The notes: generated by a model not told the origin, from the letters alone. Counted from the first letter of the stretch, positions 16,929 to 25,156 are shown. The stretch: 64,000 nt of DNA from DAHUXD01 sp963773905 (GCA_963773905.1 CAVZDB010000005.1:248001-312000); one strand, 5' to 3'. Numbers and translations are program-made.

Positions 16929-18041
16929 CTAGTCGAACCCCTGCCCCGTGTCCGGGCCGTGCCACTTCTTGTGGTTCATGTCGTAGCGGATCCCGAACGC
17001 GGTGAACGGGATGCGAAAGACGTTCAGGGCCTTGTACAGGGCGGTGCCCCACCAGGTGTCCTGGGGCACCCCGACCGCGCACAGGATCTCCGGCAGGTTC
17101 AGGCCGACGTCCATGCCGACGTTGCGCTGGCGATCGGGGCGCTTGGGGTCGGTGCCGTACGCGCGGGTACTGTACGTGGCCGAGACCAGGAGGAAGCGCG
17201 CGATCCCCGGATTGAAGTGCATGCGCTTGGCCAGCCCCGCGATCTTCAAGTCCCCGCTGTAGATCTCCTTGGAATAGTTCTCGCCGAGGCTGTCCACGCA
17301 GCACGGATCGATCGGCACCTCCTCGGGCACGAAGCCGAAGCGCAGCCCGATGAGGTCGTTCAGGTGGTAGTACGAGAGCGCGACGCCCGTGACGCCGCCG
17401 AGCGTGTCGGCGACGATGTCCTCCCACGAGTAGCCGTAAGGCGTGAACGCGTCTCCGACCTCCTGGATGACACCCGCGAGCACGGTGACTCCCAGCGAGA
17501 GCCCGTACGACTGCTCGGGGGAGTGCCCCTGCTGCTCGTACGCCCAGCCCAGCTCGCGCCCGAGGAAGGCGCTCAGGACGAAGTGCGAGCACTTGTCGGC
17601 GCCGCCCGCATACGTGTCCTTGCCGAAAAACTTCTCTCGCGTGAAGTGCCAGGCGTTGTAGTCGTCCTTCTGGACTCCGAGCGCCGCCCACGTCGTGATG
17701 GCGACGAGCACGCCGGTCGTGAGCAGGGTCGTGCCCCTCGTGAAGAGCCTGGGGGCGTACGTCTTTTGCGTTCCCGTCTCGGCCGAGAACACCGGCAGGA
17801 GCTCGGGCGGCAGCCCCCGCAGCGCCACTTCCTGGAGGCCGACGTCCTGCCACGGCGAGGAGGCGATCCGCTCCTGCGATGCCGCGGCGTCGGCGGCCGC
17901 CGTCGGCGAGAAGTAGTGCGCCGGGGGATCGTCCGAGTCGAAAAGGGAGAGCCCGGTGACGGACGCCCTCGTCACGCCCGCGGCGCAACCCAGCAGGAGC
18001 GCGCAAAGGGCCGCGCGCACGAATATCGATCTCAACGGCAA
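16929..18041 (-). CDS. DUF2279 family secreted or lipid-anchored protein
   Basis: A 370-residue protein with a signal sequence and a Cys at the expected lipobox place (CALLLGCAAG, Cys about 19). The conserved DUF2279 core is GKDTYAGGADKCSHFVLSAF (about 145-165), then a membrane-like helix and EDIVADTLGGVTGVALSYY. Function is unknown. The TTG at 18041 has an AGGAGG site just upstream. It is immediately upstream of its broken paralogue in the same direction, so the pair looks like a tandem duplication. Members of the family are usually near envelope genes; no partner is evident here. Confidence 0.85.
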   Translation of the reverse strand: MPLRSIFVRAALCALLLGCAAGVTRASVTGLSLFDSDDPPAHYFSPTAAADAAASQERIASSPWQDVGLQEVALRGLPPELLPVFSAETGTQKTYAPRLFTRGTTLLTTGVLVAITTWAALGVQKDDYNAWHFTREKFFGKDTYAGGADKCSHFVLSAFLGRELGWAYEQQGHSPEQSYGLSLGVTVLAGVIQEVGDAFTPYGYSWEDIVADTLGGVTGVALSYYHLNDLIGLRFGFVPEEVPIDPCCVDSLGENYSKEIYSGDLKIAGLAKRMHFNPGIARFLLVSATYSTRAYGTDPKRPDRQRNVGMDVGLNLPEILCAVGVPQDTWWGTALYKALNVFRIPFTAFGIRYDMNHKKWHGPDTGQGFD

Positions 18042-18167
18042 TGCCTCCTCGTCGGGACTCGCTGGGAAAAACGGGCCATTATGGTCAAACCGTTACCTCC
18101 AGGGAAGCCTCAAAACCAGCGGGCCGACCGAAGCCGGCGCGGACCCCACTGCTGATAGCGTCCGCCC

Positions 18168-19547
18168 GTGCCGCCGCTCGCCGCCGCCGCGCTCGCGGTC
18201 TATCTGATCGCCGTGCTCGCGGTGGGATTCGCCTGGCGCCGCCGCGCGGGACGGGACGACGCCTCGTTCTACGTCGCGGACCGCTCGCTCGACACCTTCT
18301 GGGGATTCACGGGAATGGCGTCGCTGACGACGGGGGGCTCGACCACCATCGCGCTCGCCATGCTGGTCTACTCGAAGGGCATCGTCGGGCTCTGGCTCGA
18401 CCTCGCCGGCGCGATGGGGCTGCTCGTGCTCGGACTGTTCCTGGCGCGGCGAGTGCGCCGGGAGGGCGCCGTGACGCTCCCCGAGATCGTGGGGCGCTAC
18501 TACGGGGAGCCCGCGCGGCGCGCCGCGGGCGCCCTCGTCGTCGCGTCGGAGATCGCCTGGTTCGCGCTGCTGACCGAGGCGACGCAGGTCGTGCTGACCG
18601 CGGCATTCGGCATCGCGCCGCTGACGGCCATCCTGCTCTCGACCGCCGCCTTCGTGGCGTACACCGCGCTCGGCGGCCAGTACGCGGTGGTGCGGACGGA
18701 CCTCCTCCAGTACGGGCTGATGCTCGTGGGGATCCCGGGCATCGCGCTCGTCTCGGCCCTGCGCGGCGCGCACGGGCTCTCCGGCCTGCCGCCGGAGGTC
18801 TGGCGCTTTCCCACCTCGTCCGCGTTCACCGGGCGCGACGTCCTGGGCATGTTGATCCTGATCGGCCTGCCGCACCTGGTCGGGAGCGACGTCTACGCGA
18901 AGCTCCTCTCGTGCCGGGACGGCGACACCGCGCGCCGCGCGACGCTGCTGGCGGCCGCCTCCAAGGTGCTCTTCGGGTTCTCCGTCGCGGCGATCGCGCT
19001 CGCCGCGCGCAAGGCCCTGCCGCCGCTCGACCCGGGGAGCGGGGCCAGCGCGCTGCCCTACGCGGTCATCGCCTTCGCCCCGCCGGCGCTGTCGGCGATC
19101 GTGCTGGTCTCGCTGGTGGCGACGATGCAGACCTCGGCCGACGTCGTCCTGCTCTCGGCCACCGCCGTGACCGCGCGCGATCTCGCGCCTCCCCTCCTCG
19201 GCCGCCCGCTTCCGGTCGCCGGGGCGCGCTTCCTGCCGCCCGTGTTCGGGGCGCTCGGCCTCGCCACGGCGCTCTCCCTCGACCGCGACGTGCTGGAAAC
19301 GCTGAAGCTCGGCTACTCGATCTTCGCCGCCGGGCTGATTCTCCCGGTGCTCGCGGCGCTCCTGCCGGGTCGCGTCCGCATCCCGGCGCGCGGGGCCATC
19401 GCCGCGATGATCGCGGGCGGCGCCACCGCGGCGGTGGGCCGGTTCGTCCGGGCCTCTCGGGGGTGGGATCCGGTGATCGTGGGAACCGCCGTGAATGCGG
19501 TCATCCTCGGCTCGGCCTTCGTCGCTCCCCGGCGGTCGAGCCGCTAG
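18168..19547 (+). CDS. Sodium:solute symporter (SSF family)
   Basis: A 459-residue inner-membrane transporter with about 13 hydrophobic segments and SSF-type features: ASFYVADRSLDTFWGFTGMA near the first spans, YTALGGQYAVVRTDLLQY in the middle and SLVATMQTSADVVLLSATAV near span eight. It would take up a small organic solute with Na+; the solute is not predictable. The GTG at 18168 is 9 nt after a TGATAG hexamer. It stands alone between convergent or divergent neighbours. Confidence 0.9.
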   Translation: MPPLAAAALAVYLIAVLAVGFAWRRRAGRDDASFYVADRSLDTFWGFTGMASLTTGGSTTIALAMLVYSKGIVGLWLDLAGAMGLLVLGLFLARRVRREGAVTLPEIVGRYYGEPARRAAGALVVASEIAWFALLTEATQVVLTAAFGIAPLTAILLSTAAFVAYTALGGQYAVVRTDLLQYGLMLVGIPGIALVSALRGAHGLSGLPPEVWRFPTSSAFTGRDVLGMLILIGLPHLVGSDVYAKLLSCRDGDTARRATLLAAASKVLFGFSVAAIALAARKALPPLDPGSGASALPYAVIAFAPPALSAIVLVSLVATMQTSADVVLLSATAVTARDLAPPLLGRPLPVAGARFLPPVFGALGLATALSLDRDVLETLKLGYSIFAAGLILPVLAALLPGRVRIPARGAIAAMIAGGATAAVGRFVRASRGWDPVIVGTAVNAVILGSAFVAPRRSSR

Positions 19548-19554
19548 CTGACGG

Positions 19555-20766
19555 CTACTGACCCTTCAGCGGCGGCTCCGCCAGGCACTCGTAGGCCGGC
19601 TCCTCGGGAGACCGGATGACGGCGAAGTCCCACAGGCTCTTGTCGCCCTCCCACTGCCGGAGCGGCTGGTAGAGGACGATGTGGGCCGTGCAACCGATGC
19701 GCTCGAAGTAGACGACCGCGACGCCCGGCTGCCGGAGGCCGACGCGGACGTCTCGCGCGTCGGGGAAACGCTTCTTGACGAGCTCGACCGGGTCGAGCGA
19801 CTGCGGCGCCTCGGCCGCGGCCTTCTTCGAGCGCTCCTCGAGCCGGGCCAGGTCGCTCGCGAAAGAGGACTGGTGCACGAGGCTCCGGTACGAGAGCTCG
19901 AGGTCCTGCCGCTCGTTCCACTCCGGCTCGAGGCTCTCGGAGAGGATCCGGAACTTGCGCTCGCCGAAGACGTAGTTGCTCGTCAGCGTGAAGCTGCGGT
20001 AACGCGGCGGCAGCTCCTTGTTGATGAACGTGTCGACCGCGACCTTCCGCGTGATGCCCTCGGACCCGAACGTCACCTCCACGCCCGAGCGCGGCAGCGC
20101 CGAGGAGAAGGTCGTGTCGAGCTGCCCGCGGTCCAGCCGGTAGGTCATGCTCTCGGTCAGGCGAGGCTCGCCGGCGTGCACGATCTGGAGGGCGATCTGC
20201 GGGCGGTCGTCGTAGCGAAAGAGGACGCTGCGAAAGGCCACCACCTCGTCACACTTGGCGGGGTCGTCGCCCTGCGTGCAGCGCATCGGCAGGTGGGCGA
20301 CGAGGAGCAGGTCCCAGTCGTTGCCCTTCTTCTTGAAGACCGCGAGCAGCGGGTTCTCGAACGGCAGCCGGGCGCGGGACAAGAAGCCGACCGCCGGGAT
20401 GTCCGGCGGAAGCACTTTGACGGTCCCGATGCCCTCGACCAGGGCCTCGAAGACGCCGTCCTTGTCGAGGTCGACCTCCTCCACCCGCGTCAGCTTGGAG
20501 AAACGGATGTTCGGGTTCTCGTAGCGCTGCGTGATGGGCGCGGGCGCGGCTCCTTTGCGGACCATGCGCTGACGCTCCGGCGGCACCGGAGTCGGAATCG
20601 GAGTCGGCACCGGCGTGGGCGGCCGGCGGGCAGGTGCCGACGCCTGGGCGAGCGCGGTCGTCGCGGGAGCGGCAAGGACGCACAGGGTGACGGCGAGCGC
20701 GGCGTGCACAGCAAGCGCCGTCGCGGCCAGTCGCGTTCCGTTGTCCCGTGTCATGGGATTTCCCAT
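19555..20766 (-). CDS. Secreted protein of unknown function with Pro/Thr linker
   Basis: About 403 residues. An N-terminal export signal (ALAVTLCVLAAPATTALAQ) is followed by a Pro-rich linker (PTPVPTPIPTPVPP) and a soluble domain I do not recognise. The stretch DLDKDGVFEALVEG looks like an EF-hand-like calcium loop of the FG-GAP/VCBS kind. Four cysteines lie in the mature part. The first ATG is at 20766, with another at 20754. It is convergent with the symporter gene and shares its upstream region with the amidohydrolase gene. Confidence 0.8.
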   Translation of the reverse strand: MGNPMTRDNGTRLAATALAVHAALAVTLCVLAAPATTALAQASAPARRPPTPVPTPIPTPVPPERQRMVRKGAAPAPITQRYENPNIRFSKLTRVEEVDLDKDGVFEALVEGIGTVKVLPPDIPAVGFLSRARLPFENPLLAVFKKKGNDWDLLLVAHLPMRCTQGDDPAKCDEVVAFRSVLFRYDDRPQIALQIVHAGEPRLTESMTYRLDRGQLDTTFSSALPRSGVEVTFGSEGITRKVAVDTFINKELPPRYRSFTLTSNYVFGERKFRILSESLEPEWNERQDLELSYRSLVHQSSFASDLARLEERSKKAAAEAPQSLDPVELVKKRFPDARDVRVGLRQPGVAVVYFERIGCTAHIVLYQPLRQWEGDKSLWDFAVIRSPEEPAYECLAEPPLKGQ

Positions 20767-20805
20767 GATTTTACAGGGTTTCGGGGTCGCCGAACCGCCG
20801 TCTTG

Positions 20806-20811
20806 TAGGCT
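20806..20811 (+). promoter_or_regulatory. -10-like box of the amidohydrolase gene
   Basis: TAGGCT ends 7 nt before the ATG at 20819. Confidence 0.35.
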
Positions 20812-20818
20812 AGCCAGA

Positions 20819-21673
20819 ATGCGCGTTTTCGACTGTCACATCCACGTCCAGCCCTGGGAGCAGCTGCGCCCGGAGGCCCGCGCGCTCATGGCCGGCGGGC
20901 GGCGCGACCTCGCCGAGGTCCAGGCCGCGCTCGCGAACCCCGAGGAGCTGCTGCATCTCCTGGATCGGGAGGGCGTCGAGCGCGCGGCCCTGATCAACTA
21001 CGTGGCGCCGGAGGTGATGGGCTTCGACGCCTCCGTCAACGACTGGGTGTCGCGCTACGTCGCGGGCCACGAGGACCGCCTCGTCTCCGTGGGCTCGGTG
21101 CACCCCCGCCACAGCAAGGACCCGGGGGGAGACGCCGAACGCCTTTTCGACGAGAAGAGGATCCGGATGCTCAAGATCCATCCGCCGCACCAGGTGCTCG
21201 CGGCGAACGCGTACCTCCCGAGCGTGGAGGGGCTGGAGGGGCTCGCCCGGGTCTACGCGGCCGCGGAGGAGCGCCGCCGGCCGGTCATGATCCATACGGG
21301 CACGTCGATCTTTCCGGGCGCGCGCAACCGCTTCGCCAACCCGATGGCGGCCGACGACGTCGCGGTCGACTTCCCCCGCCTTCCGATCATCCTGGCCCAC
21401 GCCGGGCGGCCTCTCTACATGGACACGGCTGTCTTCCTCGTTCGCCGGCACCCCAACGTCCACCTCGACCTCTCGGGCATTCCCCCGAAGAAGCTGCTCG
21501 AGTACCTGCCGCGGCTGGAGGAGCTCTCGGACCGCTGCCTCTGGGGGACCGACTACCCGAGCCCGGGAATCGCGTCGATGAAGAAGAACCGGGAGGACTT
21601 CCTGGCGTTGCCGCTGTCGGAGGAGGCGAAGACGCGGATCCTCTGGGACAACGCGGCGCGACTCTTGATCTAA
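20819..21673 (+). CDS. Amidohydrolase, PF04909 family
   Basis: A 284-residue TIM-barrel metal hydrolase or decarboxylase. Metal ligands appear in FDCHIHV at the N-terminus, VMIHTGT, IILAHAGRP and the late WGTDYPSP motif. Substrate is unknown; the family includes aromatic-acid decarboxylases and lactonases. The ATG at 20819 puts the DCHIHV motif at residue 5, as usual. It is followed after 11 bp by the 3-hydroxyacyl-CoA dehydrogenase gene, suggesting a shared role in acid or aromatic breakdown. Confidence 0.9.
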   Translation: MRVFDCHIHVQPWEQLRPEARALMAGGRRDLAEVQAALANPEELLHLLDREGVERAALINYVAPEVMGFDASVNDWVSRYVAGHEDRLVSVGSVHPRHSKDPGGDAERLFDEKRIRMLKIHPPHQVLAANAYLPSVEGLEGLARVYAAAEERRRPVMIHTGTSIFPGARNRFANPMAADDVAVDFPRLPIILAHAGRPLYMDTAVFLVRRHPNVHLDLSGIPPKKLLEYLPRLEELSDRCLWGTDYPSPGIASMKKNREDFLALPLSEEAKTRILWDNAARLLI

Positions 21674-21684
21674 TACCTTCCCAT

Positions 21685-22596
21685 ATGGCCTCCGTTCTCG
21701 TGATCGGCGCGGGCACCATGGGGCGCGGCATCGCGGGGCTCTGCGCGCTGTCCGGCCACGAGACGTCGGTCTTCGACGCGGACCCCGAGGCGCAGCGCGG
21801 CGTCCGCGGGCACGTCGAGTCGGCGTGGGGACGCGCGATCGACAAGGGCAAGCTCACGACCGAGAGCGCCGAGAAGGCGCGGCACCGGCTGAAGGTCGCG
21901 ACCCGCCTGAAGGACGCCGCGGCCGTCGACTTCGTGATCGAGGCGGTCCCCGAGGCCATCGACCTGAAGCAGATGGTCTTCGCCGAGCTCGACGACCTCT
22001 GCCCTCCCCGCACGATCCTGGCCTCCAACACTTCGTCGCTCTCGATCACGCGCATCGCCCGCTCCACCGGCCGCCGCGACCGGGTCATCGGCATCCACTT
22101 CTTCAATCCGGTCGGCGCGATGCCGCTGGTCGAGCTCGTCGCCGGGAAGGAGACCTCGTCGGAGACCGAGAGCCGCTCCCTGGCGCTGGTGGAGTCGCTC
22201 GGCAAACAGGCGGTCCGCGTCGCCGATTCGCCCGGCTTCGCGACCTCGCGGCTGGGCGTAGCGCTCGGGCTCGAGGCGATGCGGATGCTCGAGGAGGGCG
22301 TCGCCAGCGCCGCCGACATCGACCGCGCGATGGAGCTCGGCTACGGCCATCGGATGGGGCCGCTCAAGACGAGCGACCTCGTGGGCCTCGACGTCCGGCT
22401 GGCCATCGCGGAGACGCTCGCGGCCGAGCTGCCGTCCGAGCGCTTCCAGCCGCCGAAGATCCTGCAGGCCCTGGTCGCCGAGGGCAAGACGGGCCGGAAG
22501 GCCTCCGAGGGCTTCTTCCTGTGGGACGGCGAGAAGGCGACCGGCCCCGGGCCGCGCGCGACGAAGTTGGCCGAGCTCGCCCGCAAACTGAAGTGA
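21685..22596 (+). CDS. 3-hydroxyacyl-CoA dehydrogenase
   Basis: A 303-residue NAD-dependent enzyme of the PaaH/Hbd type that oxidises 3-hydroxyacyl-CoA. The Rossmann motif VLVIGAGTMGRGIA opens the protein, the catalytic His lies in IGIHFFNPV (about 138), and the C-terminal helical domain carries GHRMGPLKTSDLVGLDV. Length is typical for single-function members. It sits between the amidohydrolase gene and a small membrane-protein gene whose GTG overlaps its stop codon (GTGA), so the three form one operon. Confidence 0.95.
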   Translation: MASVLVIGAGTMGRGIAGLCALSGHETSVFDADPEAQRGVRGHVESAWGRAIDKGKLTTESAEKARHRLKVATRLKDAAAVDFVIEAVPEAIDLKQMVFAELDDLCPPRTILASNTSSLSITRIARSTGRRDRVIGIHFFNPVGAMPLVELVAGKETSSETESRSLALVESLGKQAVRVADSPGFATSRLGVALGLEAMRMLEEGVASAADIDRAMELGYGHRMGPLKTSDLVGLDVRLAIAETLAAELPSERFQPPKILQALVAEGKTGRKASEGFFLWDGEKATGPGPRATKLAELARKLK

Positions 22597-23096
22597 ACGT
22601 CGAGCGCCGCGGCCTGAACTTGGGGATCGTCCTCGTGGCGGTGGGAGGCTACCTGCTGCTCAAGCGAGAGCTCTCCTTCCGCGGTCCGGCGCCGATTCTG
22701 CTCCTGATCGGCGTGATCCTCCTCGTCTTCTCCTCGCTGCGGCAGTGGCGCGGACCGAACGTCGCGGCGGGCGTCCTCCTCGGCCTGGGAGCCGCGTTCG
22801 CCGCGCGCGATCGGTTCGTCGCCGTCATGCCGCACTGGGCGCTCATGCTGCTCGGCATCGGCGCCGGACTCCTGCTCGGGGCCGCGCTCGAGCGCATGGG
22901 CGGCCGTGCGACGCGTCCGGGCCCGCTCCTGCCCGGGATCGTGCTCGTGCTGATCGCCGCCTGCGCGGTGGTCTCCGAAAACCTGCGCGTCCCGGAGGCC
23001 CTGGCCGAGACACTCTGGAGACTCTGGCCGTGGGCGATCGTCGCGGCGGGCGCGGTCCTGGTCGTGCGCGCGCTCGCGGTGCGCCGGAGCCCTTGA
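22593..23096 (+). CDS. Small multi-span membrane protein
   Basis: A 167-residue protein with about five hydrophobic segments in pairs (LGIVLVAVGGYLLL, APILLLIGVILLVF, WALMLLGIGAGLLLG, GIVLVLIAACAVV and a last one), resembling the membrane part of LiaF/DUF5668-like proteins. The GTG start overlaps the dehydrogenase stop by 4 nt, so expression is probably coupled. No catalytic residues are evident and function is unknown. Confidence 0.75.
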   Translation: MNVERRGLNLGIVLVAVGGYLLLKRELSFRGPAPILLLIGVILLVFSSLRQWRGPNVAAGVLLGLGAAFAARDRFVAVMPHWALMLLGIGAGLLLGAALERMGGRATRPGPLLPGIVLVLIAACAVVSENLRVPEALAETLWRLWPWAIVAAGAVLVVRALAVRRSP

Positions 23097-23116
23097 GGCG
23101 CCCCCGGAAGATCCCC

Positions 23117-23701
23117 TCAGCCGAGATCGAGGATCTTCGGGACCGGCTTCGGGCCCGCCGAGCCCGGCGATCCTGTCGACGTCGCCGAGGGCTCCGGCGG
23201 CTGCGACAGCAGCCGGGCGGTGACGACGAGGAGCGCCAGCGCCGAGGCGATCTCGAGAGTGAAGAAGCCAGTCGAGAGTCGGTGGTAGCGGTCCAGCAGG
23301 ATGCGGGAGGGATCCGCCGCCGGCAGGGTGTCGATGAGGCCCGGCGTCTCCGCCCGGATCCGGTCGATCGGCGGGATCAGCAGCTGCTGGATCACGATCG
23401 CGGCGAAGAAGCCGAGGACGGGCAGCCGGGTGGCGAGCGCGCGGAGCATCCGCGGAGCGCCGCGTCCCGTCAGGAGCCAGCCCGTGACGAACAGGATTCC
23501 GAAGCAGGCCTCGGCGAGGACGCACAGGCGGGAGAGGATCGGGCTCACCAGGGCCGCCGCGAGGTCCTTCGTGGGAAGGACATGAAAGGCGGACGGCGCA
23601 ACGACGCCGCCGAAGAAGAGCGGCGGCGCCAGGGCGAGGGAGAGCGCGCCGAGGTGAAGGGCGAGAAGGAGGGCGCGAAGGGACCCCGATCCGCGGTTCA
23701 C
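23117..23701 (-). CDS. DUF4149 membrane protein
   Basis: A 194-residue protein with four hydrophobic segments and the DUF4149/TMEM205-like opening (LLLALHLGALSLALAPPLFFGGVVAPSAF split by a GG pair). A His at the end of the third loop and a Pro-rich C-terminal tail (PPEPSATSTGSPGSAG) are visible. Function is unknown. It is co-directional with the MqnD-like gene upstream, 51 bp away. Confidence 0.75.
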   Translation of the reverse strand: MNRGSGSLRALLLALHLGALSLALAPPLFFGGVVAPSAFHVLPTKDLAAALVSPILSRLCVLAEACFGILFVTGWLLTGRGAPRMLRALATRLPVLGFFAAIVIQQLLIPPIDRIRAETPGLIDTLPAADPSRILLDRYHRLSTGFFTLEIASALALLVVTARLLSQPPEPSATSTGSPGSAGPKPVPKILDLG

Positions 23702-23702
23702 G

Positions 23703-23758
23703 GCTTACAGCGAGGTCTCATGGCTCACGCCTCACGGCCTATGGCCTACGGCCTACGG
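23703..23758. repeat. Imperfect GGCCTACGG-type tandem repeats
   Basis: Short units (GGCCTATGGCCTACGGCCTA) follow variants such as GGCTCACGCCTCACGG. They fill the gap between two minus-strand genes and include the MqnD-like stop codon. Confidence 0.5.
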
Positions 23759-24682
23759 CTCCGCCGCGTACTCGGCCGTAACCCTCGGGAGGAGCCCGGC
23801 CTCGTGGCCCCGGTCCAGCAGGGTCTGGACGGCTCGCCGGCCGGCCTCCCCGTAGCCTCGGGTCCATGCGTTGACGTACATCTCCACGAACCGGTCCGCC
23901 CGTGCGCGGTCGAGCCCCCGGGCATAGCGCATCGCATGGTCGAGGGCGGCCTCCCGATGCGCCAGGCCGTACTCGATCGAGCGCGAGAGCGCCCGGGAGA
24001 TGCGGGCGATCCGCTCGGGCCCGAGGTCGCGGCGGACGACGTTGCCGCCGAGCGGCAGGGGAAGGCCCGTCTCCTCTTTCCACCAGCGGCCGAGGTCCAC
24101 GATCTCGCGCAGCCCCTCGTCCGCGAAGGTGAGCTGCCCCTCGTGGATCAAGAGTCCCGCGGCCACCTCGCCGTTCCCGACGGCGTCCTGGATGCGGTCG
24201 AACGGCATCGCGCGCATCGCCACGCCCGGCGCCCACAGCTGCAGCGCGAGCGCGGCGGTCGTCCACGGGCCCGGCGAGGCGACGGTGACGCTTCCGGACG
24301 CGATCTCCTCGCGTGCGATCGCGGCTCGCGCGACGCCCTCGTGCGCGGGGTTGCCCGCGACACTTTTTGGCGCGGCGTTCCGCGCGGCGACCCTCGGCGC
24401 GGCGTTCCGCGCCACGACCACGGGTCCATACCCGTCTCCGAAGGACGCGCCGTGCGGGAGGAGCAGGTAGCGGTCGGCGAGATGGGCGTACGCGTGGAAG
24501 GAGACGGCGGTGACCGCGAGCTCACCCGCCATCGCGCGGCGGTTGAGCGACTCGATGTCCGAGAGCTCGTGGTGGAACGCGAGGCCTTCGGTGTCGACGT
24601 GTCCCTCGGCGAGCGCGTAGAACATGAAGGCGTCGTCGGAGTCCGGACTGTGCGCGACGGTGATGGTGTCCGGGGCGATCAC
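23753..24682 (-). CDS. MqnD-family protein (PF02621) of futalosine menaquinone synthesis
   Basis: A 309-residue protein of the MqnA/MqnD family, with HSPDSDDAFMFYALAEG at the N-terminus, VTAVSFHAYAHLADRY, GLLIHEGQLTFADEGL and GLPLPLGGNVVRRDLG. The likely role is the step yielding 1,4-dihydroxy-6-naphthoate, though this sub-branch is often only annotated as MqnA/MqnD/SBP. Between VVVAR and EEIASGSVTVASPG there is an insert of about 25-30 residues containing two ARNAAP copies, produced by an in-frame palindromic DNA repeat. The GTG start is 6 nt after a TAGAAT box. No other menaquinone gene is near. Confidence 0.85.
   Translation of the reverse strand: MIAPDTITVAHSPDSDDAFMFYALAEGHVDTEGLAFHHELSDIESLNRRAMAGELAVTAVSFHAYAHLADRYLLLPHGASFGDGYGPVVVARNAAPRVAARNAAPKSVAGNPAHEGVARAAIAREEIASGSVTVASPGPWTTAALALQLWAPGVAMRAMPFDRIQDAVGNGEVAAGLLIHEGQLTFADEGLREIVDLGRWWKEETGLPLPLGGNVVRRDLGPERIARISRALSRSIEYGLAHREAALDHAMRYARGLDRARADRFVEMYVNAWTRGYGEAGRRAVQTLLDRGHEAGLLPRVTAEYAAEP
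24369..24411. repeat. Palindromic element inserted in frame in the MqnD-like gene
   Basis: GGCGCGGCGTTCCGCG occurs at 24369-24384 and again at 24396-24411, a 27-nt (nine-codon) period. The second copy extends to the inverted repeat GGCGCGG-CGTT-CCGCGCC. The core decamer GCGCGGCGTT also appears at 2065-2074 and 35644-35653, both times in a palindrome. Confidence 0.65.
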
Positions 24683-24688
24683 GCGGGG

Positions 24689-24694
24689 ATTCTA
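24689..24694 (-). promoter_or_regulatory. -10 box of the MqnD-like gene
   Basis: TAGAAT on the minus strand ends 6 nt before the GTG at 24682. Confidence 0.5.
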
Positions 24695-24766
24695 TGTCTC
24701 GGATGACCCGCTCGACTTGACTTGCGTCCCGGGCGACGCCACAATGAGTCAACGGTGAGCAAGATC

Positions 24767-24796
24767 TTGAGTCCCGGGAACGGAAGCTTCTAGAAT
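24767..24796 (+). promoter_or_regulatory. Sigma-70-type promoter of the small RNA/microprotein unit
   Basis: TTGAGT (24767-24772) and TAGAAT (24791-24796) are spaced by 18 bp. Transcription would begin near 24803, at the foot of a strong hairpin. Confidence 0.65.
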
Positions 24797-24799
24797 GAA

Positions 24800-24930
24800 A
24801 TCGCCGGATGGGTTGCGGCCCACCCGGCGATCGTTCAGAGCGTATGACCCATCAAGTGTTCGGCAGCGACAGGTCGGAGGCGATACGCCCTTTCACGGGG
24901 GCGGAAAAACTAGCATCTCGCCCGATGCCT
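24800..24930 (+). ncRNA. Structured leader RNA of unknown class
   Basis: Three stem-loops can be drawn. (1) 24800-24831: ATCGCCGG pairs with CCGGCGAT, and TGGG with CCCA, around a TTGCGG loop. (2) 24840-24888: GCGTAT pairs with ATACGC, and inside it GACC with GGTC. (3) 24913-24928: GCATC pairs with GATGC around TCGCCC. The structures lie between a good promoter and the Shine-Dalgarno of a 19-codon ORF. I do not recognise a riboswitch, 6S, tmRNA or RNase P signature. It may be a cis-regulatory leader or part of a roughly 275-nt sRNA that ends at the terminator at 25078. Confidence 0.55.
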
Positions 24931-24961
24931 GTCAATCGGCTGTCGGGAGGGAGGTGACGTA

Positions 24962-25021
24962 ATGGCTACGAAGAAGAAGGCTGCTAAGAAGGGTAAGAAG
25001 GCGGCGAAGAAAAAGAAGTAA
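24962..25021 (+). CDS. 19-residue Lys/Ala-rich microprotein (histone-tail-like)
   Basis: ATG at 24962 encodes MATKKKAAKKGKKAAKKKK and then a TAA. GGAGGTGA at 24950-24957 is one of the strongest Shine-Dalgarno sites in the window, 7 nt from GGAGG to the ATG. The peptide has 12 lysines and no acidic residue, like the C-terminal tails of bacterial H1-like proteins, so nucleic-acid binding is inferred. It has its own promoter, a structured leader and a terminator, so it looks like a genuine monocistronic unit rather than a chance ORF. It is too short for most gene callers. Confidence 0.65.
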   Translation: MATKKKAAKKGKKAAKKKK

Positions 25022-25053
25022 ATCAAAGAGTTACGAATAAAACATGGTTTCTC

Positions 25054-25078
25054 GGGGGCCTGCGGGCCCCCTTTTTTT
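25054..25078 (+). terminator. Rho-independent terminator
   Basis: GGGGGCC and GGCCCCC form a 7-bp stem around TGCG, followed by seven T residues. It closes the 24.8-25.0 kb unit. Confidence 0.9.
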
Positions 25079-25129
25079 GCCTTGACTTCCTCCGGAACAG
25101 GACAGGTTTTGAGCAGTCCGGAGGGCCAG

Positions 25130-25150
25130 CTATATCTGTATTGATATAGT
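25130..25150 (+). promoter_or_regulatory. PadR-type operator overlapping the -10 box
   Basis: CTATATC (25130-25136) and GATATAG (25143-25149) are perfect inverted arms around 6 nt. The right arm is part of TATAGT (25145-25150), which ends 6 nt before the ATG of the PadR gene, so repressor binding would block the promoter. A second inverted repeat, CCTCCGGA/TCCGGAGG, lies just upstream. Confidence 0.7.
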
Positions 25151-25156
25151 TTCCGC

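Noticed and set aside
23753..24682. Periplasmic ABC binding protein
   Set aside because: Same fold, but there is no signal peptide and the HSPDSDDAFMF and GGNVVRRDLG motifs belong to the MqnA/MqnD family.
24800..25000. Known riboswitch, 6S RNA or tmRNA in the 24.8-kb leader
   Set aside because: No TPP, cobalamin, SAM or glycine core, no long 6S-type bulged hairpin, and no tRNA-like ends; left as unknown class.
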